Assembly (NCBI RefSeq): GCF_014192375.1
Contig: NZ_JACHXV010000005.1
Span: 186,001 to 250,000 of the forward strand
From: Endobacter medicaginis
GTDB lineage: Bacteria; Pseudomonadota; Alphaproteobacteria; Acetobacterales; Acetobacteraceae
Direction: 5' to 3'
Length of the DNA: 64,000 nucleotides
The position numbers were made by a program, and so were the translations under genes. The notes under the pieces were generated by a model. The model was given only the letters and a program-made list of their open reading frames with translations. It had not been told where the DNA came from and made no database searches. Positions 35,889 through 44,356 of this stretch are shown one piece after another (the stretch's first letter is position 1; the number at the start of each line of letters is the position of its first letter).

Positions 35889-36352
35889 TGGACGAGCAAT
35901 TCTGAAAACAGCACATCGGTAATGTGCGCCGGTGCAATCGTTACCGATATCCTGTTGAGCAGGGCGGTACGCAGCCGGTAGGTGCCCTCCGCGCCACGCA
36001 GATCATCGGCGGTGACTGCACGCAGATACGTCTGGATGGTGTCGGTGACCTGCGGGACCAGCTTCTCGGCAGCTATGCGGTCGTCCGGGCTGGGGAGCAC
36101 CAAGCGCGCATGAAGCTTGATGAATCGCGTGCGCTGACTGCCCGTATCGAGGTTGGTGACGATGTCGGGGATCTCCAGTAGCGCTGGCGCGACCGCCAGC
36201 TTGGGCGCTTCGTGTCCCGCCTTGTGGGCGAACAGGCCCGCTTTCCAGGCCCCGCCGAGCCCGAGCGCGACGACGACAAGTGCCGCTGCACCCATGATCA
36301 GCCATTTGGGCCTCTTTTTTGCCGCCGGATTTTCCGAGGCTTGTTCCGACAT
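35885..36352 (-). CDS. fliL: Flagellar basal-body-associated protein FliL
   Basis: A 155-residue single-pass inner-membrane protein: a short Lys-rich cytosolic end (PAAKKRPKW), one helix (LIMGAAALVVVALGLGGAW), then a periplasmic stomatin-like domain (LDTGSQRTRFIKLHARLVLPS...LRTALLNRISVTIAPAHITDVLFSELLVQ). It stabilises stator units at the motor. ATG 36352 gives the family-typical start; ATG 36367 or 36364 with a GGGGGTG site is possible. First gene of the minus-strand flagellar operon, divergent from flgF. Confidence 0.93.
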   Translation of the reverse strand: MSEQASENPAAKKRPKWLIMGAAALVVVALGLGGAWKAGLFAHKAGHEAPKLAVAPALLEIPDIVTNLDTGSQRTRFIKLHARLVLPSPDDRIAAEKLVPQVTDTIQTYLRAVTADDLRGAEGTYRLRTALLNRISVTIAPAHITDVLFSELLVQ

Positions 36353-36518
36353 GTCCGCTTCCATCATCTGGCACCCCCAGCGGGTGTGGCGGTCATTGTG
36401 GAGCAAGAAGGTTAACGAGCCGTTTCCCCAGCGATGGCCGTTTCACGCTCCGGCGGTAAGTATTTGGTAGCAATCGTCTGCCAACATGCCCCGGAAGCCC
36501 TCCGTTGAGGAAACCGGC
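36353..36518. promoter_or_regulatory. fliL-flgF divergent promoter region
   Basis: A 166-base region that must drive both flagellar operons. It contains GTTAAC (about 36411) and a TGGC-to-TGCT pair on the minus strand (36484-36469) resembling a sigma-54 element but with nine instead of ten bases between GG and GC. No motif is convincing enough to name. Confidence 0.4.
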
Positions 36519-37247
36519 ATGGATAACCCGACCTACATCACGCTCTCGCGCCTGGTTGCCCAGCAGAGATCCATCGACGTGACCGCAAACAACATCGCCA
36601 ATGCGAATACCGCCGGCTTCAAGTCGGAACGCATGCTTTTCTCCGACTGGATCTCGCGCCAGGACCATGGCGCCGCGCCGATCCAGTTCGTCCAGGACCG
36701 TGCAACCTATCGCCAGCAGCAGGAAGGCGCGTTGACGCAGACCGGGAACCCGCTCGACTTCGCCGTGCAGGGAAGCGGGTATTTTACGGTCCAGACCGAT
36801 GCCGGCCTGCGCCTGACCCGCGCCGGACAATTCACGCTGCGCTCCGACGGAACCATCACCGATGCCACCGGTAATGCCCTGCTCGACGACGCGCGACGTC
36901 CGATCTCGGTTGCCGCCGGCGATACTCGGCTCAGCATGTCGGCAGACGGTGTGCTCAGCAGTGAGAACGGACGGATCGCACGGATCGGTATCGTTTCGGT
37001 GGCCGACCCCGCGCAAATCAAAGGCGAGGGCGGCGGGTTGCTCAATCCCGGTAACGCGACACTCGACACGATTGCCGCACCCAAGGTCGTTCAAGGCGCC
37101 ATCGAGAGCAGCAACGTCCAGCCCGTGCTTGAGATGACGCGCATGATGCGCGAGCAGCGGGAGTTCGAATTCACGACGCAGTTCGTGCAGTCGGAAGCGA
37201 CGCGTGAACAGAGCGCGATCGATGCGCTGACCAGACAGACGACCTGA
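36519..37247 (+). CDS. flgF: Flagellar proximal rod protein FlgF
   Basis: A 242-residue rod protein. The N-terminal rod motif is LVAQQRSIDVTANNIANANTAGFKSER, followed by FAVQGSGYFTVQTDAGLRLTRAGQF and the C-terminal helix VQGAIESSNVQPVLEMTRMMREQREFE. It is exported by the flagellar type III system. ATG 36519 has GAGGAA 7 bases upstream; an earlier in-frame ATG at 36486 adds no family sequence. First gene of flgF-flgG-flgA-flgH. Confidence 0.96.
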   Translation: MDNPTYITLSRLVAQQRSIDVTANNIANANTAGFKSERMLFSDWISRQDHGAAPIQFVQDRATYRQQQEGALTQTGNPLDFAVQGSGYFTVQTDAGLRLTRAGQFTLRSDGTITDATGNALLDDARRPISVAAGDTRLSMSADGVLSSENGRIARIGIVSVADPAQIKGEGGGLLNPGNATLDTIAAPKVVQGAIESSNVQPVLEMTRMMREQREFEFTTQFVQSEATREQSAIDALTRQTT

Positions 37248-37270
37248 GAACAGCACGGAAGAGCAGGCAG

Positions 37271-38056
37271 ATGCGATCTCTCGATATTGCAGCTACGGGC
37301 ATGCAGGCCCAGCAGACAAATGTCGACGTCATTTCCAACAATATCGCAAACATGAGCACCACCGGCTTCAAGCGCCGGCGTGCGGAGTTCCAGGATCTGA
37401 TCTACCAGGATCTGCGTCGTGTCGGCTCCAGCAGCTCCGACAACAACACGGTGCTGCCGTCCGGTGCCCAGGTCGGGCTCGGCGTCAAGACCGGTGCGGT
37501 CTATCGCATCAATGAACAGGGTAACCTCCAGCAGACGTCGAACAGCCTCGATGTGGCGATCCAGGGCAATGGCTACTTCCAGATCACATTGCCCTCCGGT
37601 GACACTGCCTACACACGCGATGGTACGTTCGGCCTGGCGGCCGACGGAACGATCGTGACGTCGAGCGGATATGCGGTGGCGCCCGGAATCGTCGTGCCTG
37701 CAAATGCCCAGAGCATCACCATCAACGCCTCCGGCCAGGTGCAGGCGTCGATTGCAGGCCAGACCGCGCCGTCCACCCTCGGCCAGATACAGCTGGCCGG
37801 ATTCGCCAATGAGGCTGGGCTCGATGCCCAGGGTGACAACCTCTTTCTGCAGACCGCAGCATCGGGCAATCCTGTGACCGGCGCGCCGGGTTCTCCAGGG
37901 TTCGGCAGCGTGATGCAGGGCTTCGTCGAGAGCTCGAACGTCAACGTTGTGAGCGAAATGACGAGCCTGATCACGGCGCAGCGCGCGTATGAAATGAACA
38001 GTCGTGTCATCACGGCATCGAACGAGATGCTGCAGACCCTGACGAACCTGCGATGA
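37271..38056 (+). CDS. flgG: Flagellar distal rod protein FlgG
   Basis: A 261-residue rod protein of the usual length. Signature segments are MRSLDIAATGMQAQQTNVDVISNNIANMSTTGFKRRRAEF split over residues 1-40, DVAIQGNGYFQITLPSGDTAYTRDGTF in the middle, and GFVESSNVNVVSEMTSLITAQRAYEMNSRVI at the end. Its stop overlaps flgA as ATGA. Confidence 0.97.
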   Translation: MRSLDIAATGMQAQQTNVDVISNNIANMSTTGFKRRRAEFQDLIYQDLRRVGSSSSDNNTVLPSGAQVGLGVKTGAVYRINEQGNLQQTSNSLDVAIQGNGYFQITLPSGDTAYTRDGTFGLAADGTIVTSSGYAVAPGIVVPANAQSITINASGQVQASIAGQTAPSTLGQIQLAGFANEAGLDAQGDNLFLQTAASGNPVTGAPGSPGFGSVMQGFVESSNVNVVSEMTSLITAQRAYEMNSRVITASNEMLQTLTNLR

Positions 38057-39093
38057 GCGCATCGACGAGACTTCTGATCGCGACTTCGACCTTCGTCTGC
38101 GCGTTCCTCGCTGGGGGCGCCGCCGCCGCGGAAATCAACCACCGTGGCACTGTCGTCGGCCCGACCGTACGTCTGTCGGATCTGTTCATCGGGCTCGAGC
38201 CCGGTCAGGACTGCGACATTGGTCCTGCGCCCGGTCCCGGGCGAAGCATCTCGGTAGGCGCCGAACAGATCGCGGCGATTGCTGAGCAGTTCGGGGTCGA
38301 TCTCGCCGTGAGGCCCACGACGCGTCTGAGTCTGACACGGTCTGGACGCCCCTTGCGGGACGTTGCCTTCGACAAGCCCCTGCGCGAGGCGCTGATCGGG
38401 GCTGGCGCGCCAAGTGACATGCATATTCGCCTCGATCCGTTCGTCGCACCGATGGTCGCGCTCGACGATCATGCCGAGCCTGCGGTGGAGCAGTTCGATT
38501 ACGATCCTCGGCAAGGGCGTTTCGCGGCGCGACTGCAGATCGGCACCGATGGCGACGGCAGCAGTGCCGTCCGTCTGACCGGACATATTGAGCGTGATGT
38601 GACCGTCACGGTGGCGGTGCATGACATGCAGGCAGGCGAGACACTGGGGCCGGCCGATCTCAGGCTAGATACCGTTTCGCAGCGTCCGGGACCGGCTGAG
38701 GACCGGTTTGCTGAGGACCCGGGCGCTCTCATCGGCCTTTCGCTTCGTCGTCCGGTCGTGGCCGGGCAGCCGCTGCGTGCGCAAGACACCATCCGCCTGC
38801 CATTGGTGCGCCGCGGCGCTGGCGTTCGCGTATCGCTGGTAAGCGGCGGACTGACACTTGGGACCACGATGCAGGCTATGCAGGGTGGTGCGGTCGGCGA
38901 TGAGATCCGTCTGGTCAATCCATCGTCCGGCGCGATCATCGTGGCCCGTGTGCGATCCGACGGCTCGGCGGAAGCACAGCCCGGCTCGATGCCGATCGGA
39001 GTGGCCAGGCCGGGTCAGATTCTCCAGAGCGCCGGCGGCGCGGCTGGTTTTGGCACGACGATCGCTGACATGCGCGGGGGGGCGGGCCTGTGA
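38053..39093 (+). CDS. flgA: Flagella basal body P-ring formation protein FlgA
   Basis: A 346-residue periplasmic chaperone for P-ring (FlgI) assembly. A signal peptide (LLIATSTFVCAFLAGGAAAAE) is followed by a less conserved N-domain and a SAF-type C-domain (VHDMQAGETLGPADL, LIGLSLRRPVVAGQPLRAQDT). It is longer than enterobacterial FlgA (about 220), as is common in alphaproteobacteria. Overlaps flgG by ATGA and flgH by GTGA. Confidence 0.92.
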   Translation: MSASTRLLIATSTFVCAFLAGGAAAAEINHRGTVVGPTVRLSDLFIGLEPGQDCDIGPAPGPGRSISVGAEQIAAIAEQFGVDLAVRPTTRLSLTRSGRPLRDVAFDKPLREALIGAGAPSDMHIRLDPFVAPMVALDDHAEPAVEQFDYDPRQGRFAARLQIGTDGDGSSAVRLTGHIERDVTVTVAVHDMQAGETLGPADLRLDTVSQRPGPAEDRFAEDPGALIGLSLRRPVVAGQPLRAQDTIRLPLVRRGAGVRVSLVSGGLTLGTTMQAMQGGAVGDEIRLVNPSSGAIIVARVRSDGSAEAQPGSMPIGVARPGQILQSAGGAAGFGTTIADMRGGAGL

Positions 39094-39824
39094 CCAAATC
39101 GAGGATTTCACTGCTGATCTGCTGCGTCACCCTGTCGGGCTGCGGGGTCGCGGACAGACTGTCCGATATTGGCAGGCCGCCGGCGATGACCCAGATGTCC
39201 GATCCGACCCAGGCCCCCGATTACCGACCGCTGACGATGCCGATGCCGCCGCTCCAGGCATCGCCCACCGAAATTGCCAGCCTCTGGCGCCCCGGCAGCC
39301 GCGCATTCTTCAAGGATGAGCGTGCTGCGCAGGTGGGTGACATCCTGACCATCCTGGTCAACATCACCGATGCCGCGACCGTCAACGACAATACCACCGC
39401 CAGTCGGACAGGCTCCGAGGGGCTGGGGGTTCCAAGCCTGTTCGGCCTGACCAGCAAACTCAAGATTCTGGAGGCAGCGACCGGCCAGGACCTTGTCTCG
39501 ACCAACAGCAACAACGCCAATGCCGGCACCGGCAAGATATCCCGTGCCGAGGTCGTGACACTGCGTCTCGCGGGTGTGGTGACGCAGGTACTGCCGAACG
39601 GCAATCTCGTGATTGCCGCACGACAGGAGATGCGGGTCAACAGCGAATTACGTGTCCTGCTTGTTTCGGGGATCGTCCGTCCACAGGATATTGGTGCGGA
39701 CAACACCATCACCCATGACCGGTTGGCAGAAGCGCGTATTTCATACGGTGGCAAGGGCCAGCTGACCGATCTGCAGACCCCGCGCTACGGCCAACAGCTC
39801 ATGGACATCCTGCTGCCGTTCTGA
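39090..39824 (+). CDS. flgH: Flagellar L-ring lipoprotein FlgH
   Basis: A 244-residue outer-membrane ring protein. The signal ends in lipobox TLSGC. The body has SLWRPGSRAFFKDERAAQVGDILTILVNI, the Thr/Ser-rich GTGKISRAEVVTLRLAGVV, and LPNGNLVIAARQEMRVNSELRVLLVSGIVRP. It starts with GTG at 39090, overlapping the flgA stop as GTGA. Last gene of the block; convergent with dksA, with a 7-base-arm hairpin (39849-39869) overlapping the dksA end. Confidence 0.96.
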   Translation: MTKSRISLLICCVTLSGCGVADRLSDIGRPPAMTQMSDPTQAPDYRPLTMPMPPLQASPTEIASLWRPGSRAFFKDERAAQVGDILTILVNITDAATVNDNTTASRTGSEGLGVPSLFGLTSKLKILEAATGQDLVSTNSNNANAGTGKISRAEVVTLRLAGVVTQVLPNGNLVIAARQEMRVNSELRVLLVSGIVRPQDIGADNTITHDRLAEARISYGGKGQLTDLQTPRYGQQLMDILLPF

Positions 39825-39857
39825 CGCAGCACATCACGAGCCAAGGTTCGGGACGCT

Positions 39858-40271
39858 TCAATCGTCCCGATGGACCTTCTCGAAGCGCTCGTGGCGCTCT
39901 TGCGCCTCGATCGACAGTGTGGCGATCGGCCGGGCCTCGAGTCGGCGCAGGCCGATTGGTTCTCCGGTGTCCTCGCAGTAGCCGTAGGTACCCAGTTCGA
40001 TGCGTTGCAAAGCAAGATCGATCTTGCCGACCAGCTTGCGGGCTCGATCTCGGGTGCGAAGTTCGAGGGCACGGTCGGTCTCGACGCTGGCTCGATCGGT
40101 GATGTCCGCCTCGTGGATGCCGCCCTCGGAGAGGCTGGCCAGCGTACCGCCGGCCTCGCGCAACAAGTCCGACTTCCAGCGCAGCAGCTTCTGCCGGAAA
40201 TACTCGACCTGTAACGAGTTCATGAACTCTTCGCTGTCGGTCGGGCGGTAATCGGGCGGAAGCGTAATCAT
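39858..40271 (-). CDS. dksA: DksA/TraR-family regulator lacking most zinc-finger cysteines
   Basis: A 137-residue protein with the coiled-coil N-terminus (FRQKLLRWKSDLLREAGGTL, ending in the acidic ADITDRASVETDRALELRTRD tip) and the C-terminal zinc-finger region (YGYCEDTGEPIGLRRLEARP). DksA binds RNA polymerase through the secondary channel and works with ppGpp. Only one of the four classical zinc Cys remains, as in other alphaproteobacterial variants. ATG 40271 has GAGGAAC about 10 bases upstream. Its place inside the flagellar cluster suggests a role in flagellar gene control. Confidence 0.9.
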   Translation of the reverse strand: MITLPPDYRPTDSEEFMNSLQVEYFRQKLLRWKSDLLREAGGTLASLSEGGIHEADITDRASVETDRALELRTRDRARKLVGKIDLALQRIELGTYGYCEDTGEPIGLRRLEARPIATLSIEAQERHERFEKVHRDD

Positions 40272-40385
40272 ACAGCGAAGTTCCTCAGTCGCCGCGGCGG
40301 TTCGCGGTCTCGACACCCAGATTTCGCGGCTTATAGCCACGCCGGGGCGTGTCGCCAAGCAAAGAATCCGGCCGTCATCACCCTG

Positions 40386-40808
40386 TCACAAGGCCCCTTT
40401 GGGCGAATGGCGGGCCAACTCGACTGCGACCCGAAGACGCAGCAGGCTGATCAGCCCGGCCTGGGCGTCGTCGGAAGGTGGGGGGAGAGCTTCGAGTTGC
40501 CGCGTGAGATCTCCGAGGGTGGCAGCCGGGTCGGTACCTGACAACAGGCTGCGCTGGAGGTGGACAAGTGTCGATAACAGGTCTTCGCTCGCCTCCTTGA
40601 GCCCCGTGCGCGACAGGGCGACGGGAGGACCAGCATCGATTTCCTGGAGTCCGAGCAGGCTGTGCAAAGGCGGGGGAGGCTGGGCCACGGTGACAGGATC
40701 ATTGCTCGTCTCCGGGCCGAGGGCGCGGGCGAACGCGCAACCGGCGCCCGGCCGCGATCTGCGAGTGCCTTCGTCGCGGCGAATGGGGGGGAGTCCATAG
40801 ATCGTCAT
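40386..40808 (-). CDS. fliX: FliX-like flagellar assembly regulator
   Basis: A 140-residue soluble protein. The C-terminal helical region matches FliX (LHSLLGLQEIDAG...LKEASEDLLSTLVHLQRSLLSG...LISLLRLRVAVELARHS). In Caulobacter FliX couples class II basal-body assembly to FlbD-dependent transcription, and the gene is divergent from flgI, exactly as here. Start ATG 40808 is preferred; an in-frame GTG at 40823 is possible and neither has a clear ribosome site. Confidence 0.88.
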   Translation of the reverse strand: MTIYGLPPIRRDEGTRRSRPGAGCAFARALGPETSNDPVTVAQPPPPLHSLLGLQEIDAGPPVALSRTGLKEASEDLLSTLVHLQRSLLSGTDPAATLGDLTRQLEALPPPSDDAQAGLISLLRLRVAVELARHSPKGAL

Positions 40809-40829
40809 GTCGGCGGCACTCACGTTGAC

Positions 40830-40845
40830 GATTTATTCGTAAATC
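40830..40845. promoter_or_regulatory. Palindrome GATTTATTCGTAAATC between fliX and flgI
   Basis: A perfect six-base-arm inverted repeat (GATTTA / TAAATC, loop TTCG) in the 69-base fliX-flgI divergent gap. It is strikingly A/T-rich for this genome and directly follows TTGACG (40825-40830). It could be a regulator site or part of the promoters. No known flagellar consensus matches it. Confidence 0.45.
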
Positions 40846-40877
40846 GATGCCTAATCTTGGCCGGTAAAGATTGATGA

Positions 40878-42005
40878 TTGGCAAACGCCGTGCCTGGTTT
40901 TCGAGTCGCTGCTGCCTGCATGCTCGCCCTGTCGATGCTGCTCCCCGTCTGCGGGGCGGCGGCCGAGGAGGTCCGGATCAAGGACATCGTCGATGTGGAG
41001 GGCGTGCGGTCCAACCAATTGATCGGTTACGGCCTGGTGGTCGGCCTCAATCAGACCGGCGACCGGCTGAACAATGCCCTGTTCACCCGCGAATCGCTGA
41101 TCAGCATGCTCGAGCGGCTCGGCGTCAACGTTCGGGCCCAGCAGGCGCAGCTTCAGACGCGCGATATCGCTGCGGTCATGGTGACCGCCGACCTGCCGGC
41201 CTTCGCACATGGAGGGTCCCGCATTGACGTCACGGTGTCGGCGACCGGCGATGCGACCGATCTTTCGGGTGGCACGTTGCTCGTCACCCCCCTGATGGCC
41301 GCCAATGGCGACGTCTATGCCGTTGCACAGGGCTCGGTGGTCAGCAGTGCCTTCTCGGCGAAGGGCGCCGCCGCCTCCGTCACACGCAATATCCCAACCT
41401 CGGCCCGGATCGCCAACGGGGCAATCGTGGAACGCGAGGTGCCGGTCGATCTGCGTGAGCGGCCCCTGCTGCATCTGTCGCTGCGCAATCCGGATCTCAC
41501 GACCGGGCGTCGTGTGGCGCTGACCATCAATCGCGACCTTGGCAGCCCGGTTGCCGAGGTCGAGGATCCCCGCACGATCAGCCTCAATCTCAGCGGCCGT
41601 GACGTGATCGAGACGCTCGCGCGCATCGAGGATCTGATGGTGGTCCCCGATACCGAGGCCATGGTGGTGGTGGACGAGGCGAGCGGCACGATCGTGATGG
41701 GCGACAACGTGCGGATCAGTACAGTGGCGATCGCCCAGGGGAACCTGACCGTGCAGGTCACGGAGGCGCCGCTGGTGTCACAGCCGGCGCCGTTCGGCAA
41801 CGGGCAGACCGCGGTCGTTCCGCGCACCAACGTCAAGGTCAGTACCGATGCGGGACACAAGCTCGGCATCCTGCCGTCGGGCCCCACCCTGCGCGATCTG
41901 GTCAGCGGAATGAACGCACTTGGTGTCGGCCCGCGCGACATGATCAGCATCCTGCAGACGATCAAGGCAGCCGGAGCGTTGCAAGCCAATATGGTGGTTC
42001 GATGA
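40878..42005 (+). CDS. flgI: Flagellar P-ring protein FlgI
   Basis: A 375-residue periplasmic ring protein. Signal peptide (VAAACMLALSMLLPVCGAAAEE), then VRIKDIVDVEGVRSNQLIGYGLVVGLNQTGD, the FlgI hallmark, and C-terminal LRDLVSGMNALGVGPRDMISILQTIKAAGAL. The start is unclear: TTG 40878 is listed, GTG 40890 or ATG 40920 are possible; none has a strong ribosome site. Overlaps flgJ by ATGA. Confidence 0.95.
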   Translation: MANAVPGFRVAAACMLALSMLLPVCGAAAEEVRIKDIVDVEGVRSNQLIGYGLVVGLNQTGDRLNNALFTRESLISMLERLGVNVRAQQAQLQTRDIAAVMVTADLPAFAHGGSRIDVTVSATGDATDLSGGTLLVTPLMAANGDVYAVAQGSVVSSAFSAKGAAASVTRNIPTSARIANGAIVEREVPVDLRERPLLHLSLRNPDLTTGRRVALTINRDLGSPVAEVEDPRTISLNLSGRDVIETLARIEDLMVVPDTEAMVVVDEASGTIVMGDNVRISTVAIAQGNLTVQVTEAPLVSQPAPFGNGQTAVVPRTNVKVSTDAGHKLGILPSGPTLRDLVSGMNALGVGPRDMISILQTIKAAGALQANMVVR

Positions 42006-42307
42006 CGCGGCCGGTTTCGGGCGGTGCGGCCGCTGCGCCCCTGCCTGATGCCCAATTGCCGTCCGGGCAGGCCGAGCGACTGCGCAAGGCGGCTGGAGCG
42101 TTCGAGACGATGGCGATCGGGGAGATGCTGAAGCCGATTTTCGAGACCGCCGACAATGCAGACGGTCCGTTTGGTGGCGGAGCGGGCGAGAAGATGTTCC
42201 GTCCGATGATCGTCGAGCAGATCGCCGGCTCGGTTGAGGCTGCAGGAGGGCTTGGTCTTTCAGACATCATCTACAGGCAGATGCTACAGGCGCAGGAGCG
42301 TAAATGA
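42002..42307 (+). CDS. flgJ: Rod-binding protein, FlgJ N-domain only
   Basis: A 101-residue protein matching the N-terminal rod-binding domain of FlgJ (LRKAAGAFETMAIGEMLKPIFET...FGGGAGEKMFRPMIVEQIAGSVEAAGGLGLSDIIYRQML). The muramidase domain of enterobacterial FlgJ is absent, as in other alphaproteobacteria, where a separate transglycosylase opens the wall. Overlaps flgI and the flgN-like gene, both as ATGA. Confidence 0.9.
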   Translation: MTRPVSGGAAAAPLPDAQLPSGQAERLRKAAGAFETMAIGEMLKPIFETADNADGPFGGGAGEKMFRPMIVEQIAGSVEAAGGLGLSDIIYRQMLQAQERK

Positions 42308-42690
42308 CGATGGCGTCGCTGAGTGACCTCGCGAGGAAGCTGTACGACATCCTGGTCATCGAGAACCAGGCGCTGAGGGACGTTGATTTCAGGACGGCGG
42401 GGCAGATCTTGCCGCACAAGCAGGCGTGCATCGATGCCCTGGTCGCGGCGCGCCAGCAGACGTCTGAAGCGCATGGATTGCTGGCTGATGGCGTGGTGCG
42501 TCTCGAGCGTGCCCTGGAGGAAAACCGCTTGCTTTTGCAGCGCGCGATGCAGGTCCAGTCGCGAATCATGAGCCTGCTCGCGCAGGCGGCCCGATCGGAC
42601 GCTCCGATGGGAACCGCCTACGGGGCCCGGGGCGGGTATAGCCAGGGCGATGGGGCTTCTCGGGCGATGGCGATCCATAAGCGTATCTGA
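42304..42690 (+). CDS. flgN: FlgN-like flagellar export chaperone
   Basis: A 128-residue helical soluble protein with LARKLYDILVIENQALRDVDFRTAGQILPHKQACIDAL and LERALEENRLLLQRAMQVQSRIM, the paired-helix layout of FlgN-type hook-associated chaperones. Similarity is weak and the call rests on size, helicity and position after flgJ. Overlaps flgJ by ATGA; last gene of the block. Confidence 0.7.
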   Translation: MTMASLSDLARKLYDILVIENQALRDVDFRTAGQILPHKQACIDALVAARQQTSEAHGLLADGVVRLERALEENRLLLQRAMQVQSRIMSLLAQAARSDAPMGTAYGARGGYSQGDGASRAMAIHKRI

Positions 42691-42791
42691 TCTGAGGGGT
42701 GCTTTCGGTTCCACTTGCAAAATGTTATTCAAGGGGGTGACGTTGCGTCCGCTCCCGCCGGGCGGCGAGGCGGAGGAGGTGTGGCCGGGTC

Positions 42792-44282
42792 ATGAGTTTT
42801 GCCAGTATCCGGAGCTTTGCCTTCCTCGGTGTCGACGCGATGGCGGTCGATGTGCAGGTTCAGATCTCGAATGGCTTGCCGGCCTTTCTCATCGTCGGTT
42901 TGCCGGACAAGGCGGTTGCCGAAGCGCGCGAGCGGGTGCGGGCGGCGTTTTCGGCAATGAGCCTGTCGTTGCCGCCGAAGCGCATCCTGGTCAATCTCGC
43001 CCCCGCGGACCTCCAAAAGGAGGGTTCGCACTTCGATCTGCCGATCGCGCTTGGCGTGCTGGCGGCGATGGAGATGCTGCCGCGGAGCGAGCTTGCCGAG
43101 TATGCCGCACTCGGCGAACTGGCGCTCAACGGCGCAATCGCCCCGGTCAATGGCGTGCTGCCGGCAGCGATGGCCGCCTATGGCGACGGGCTCGGGCTGA
43201 TCTGCCCGGCGCGCCAGGGTTCGGAGGCTGGTTGGGCCGGAGAATTGCGCATTCTGGCAGCGCCGGATCTGGTGTCATTGCTCAATCACTTCCGCGGTGA
43301 CCAGGTATTGTCGCCACCGGCTCCGGGTGTCGCGGCCGAGGAGCCGGTGCAACCGGATCTCGCCGATATCCGTGGGATGGAGACGGCTCGACGGGCGCTG
43401 GAAATTGCGGCTTGTGGCGGGCATCACCTGTTGCTGATCGGGCCTCCCGGGGCCGGAAAATCGATGCTTGCGGCGCGTCTGCCGGGCTTGCTGCCCGATC
43501 TGACGCCGCTGGAGGCGCTCGAAGTCAGTATTGTGCACAGCGTGGCCGGAACATTCGAGGGTCGTCCGCAGCGCCGGCCACCTTTCAGGGAACCGCACCA
43601 TTCGGCCTCTGCCGCGGCGATGTCGGGGGGAGGGCCGCGGGCGAAGCCGGGGGAAATCAGTCTCGCGCATAACGGCGTTCTTTTTCTGGACGAGTTGCCC
43701 GAGTTTCCGCGTCAGGCGATCGAGACGCTGCGGCAACCGATCGAGACCGGTTCCACCACCGTGGCGCGGGCCGCGGCGCATGTGACCTATCCTGCACGGT
43801 TTCAGCTGGTGACGGCGATGAATCCGTGCCGATGCGGTTATCTTGGCGACGCGGACCGGGAGTGCCGAAAGGCACCGCGTTGCGGAGAGGAGTATCTGGC
43901 CAGGATCAGCGGTCCGATGCTCGATCGTATCGATCTCAGTGTGCAGGTCGCACCGGTCGCGCCGATCGAACTCGCTCGGGCGCCGCGTGGCGAGAGCAGT
44001 GCTGTGGTGGCGGCCCGGGTGGCGTCTGCACGGGCCATCCAGCAGGCGAGGCATCCGGGCGTTCGCAATGCCGCGGCGCAGATCGAGCAGCTTCCGATGG
44101 CGGATGAGGCGCGAACGCTCGCCGAGGAGGCCGCCGAGCACATGCGCCTCTCGGCGCGCGGTTATACGCGCCTGCTCCGCGTCGCGCGCAGCATCGCCGA
44201 TCTCGCCGGTATCGAATCCACCCAGCGCATGCATGTGGCCGAGGCGCTGGCGTTTCGCCATCGCATTCCCGGACGACAGTAG
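42792..44282 (+). CDS. comM: ComM/YifB-family AAA+ ATPase
   Basis: A 496-residue Mg-chelatase-like AAA+ protein. N-terminal Lon-S5-like domain (VDVQVQISNGLPAFLIVGLPDKAVAEARERVRAA), Walker A GPPGAGKSM, Walker B GVLFLDELPEF, arginine-finger region, the Cys cluster NPCRCGYLGDADRECRKAPRC, and C-terminal helical domain. In Vibrio and others ComM is a branch-migration helicase in natural transformation. It ends convergent with the ArsB-type gene, 74 bases apart. No operon partner. Confidence 0.95.
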   Translation: MSFASIRSFAFLGVDAMAVDVQVQISNGLPAFLIVGLPDKAVAEARERVRAAFSAMSLSLPPKRILVNLAPADLQKEGSHFDLPIALGVLAAMEMLPRSELAEYAALGELALNGAIAPVNGVLPAAMAAYGDGLGLICPARQGSEAGWAGELRILAAPDLVSLLNHFRGDQVLSPPAPGVAAEEPVQPDLADIRGMETARRALEIAACGGHHLLLIGPPGAGKSMLAARLPGLLPDLTPLEALEVSIVHSVAGTFEGRPQRRPPFREPHHSASAAAMSGGGPRAKPGEISLAHNGVLFLDELPEFPRQAIETLRQPIETGSTTVARAAAHVTYPARFQLVTAMNPCRCGYLGDADRECRKAPRCGEEYLARISGPMLDRIDLSVQVAPVAPIELARAPRGESSAVVAARVASARAIQQARHPGVRNAAAQIEQLPMADEARTLAEEAAEHMRLSARGYTRLLRVARSIADLAGIESTQRMHVAEALAFRHRIPGRQ

Positions 44283-44356
44283 CGGATCCGGCCAGCGGCG
44301 GATTTCAGACGCGCGAGGGATGGCCCAGGCGGCATTCATGGCGGTCTGCGTTCGGT

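Noticed and set aside
36469-36484. Sigma-54-like element in front of fliL
   Set aside because: GG and GC are separated by nine bases instead of ten, and the surrounding consensus is weak.
39849-39869. Hairpin with 7-base arms between flgH and dksA as an intrinsic terminator
   Set aside because: It has no T-tract in either direction and overlaps the dksA coding end. It may be chance.
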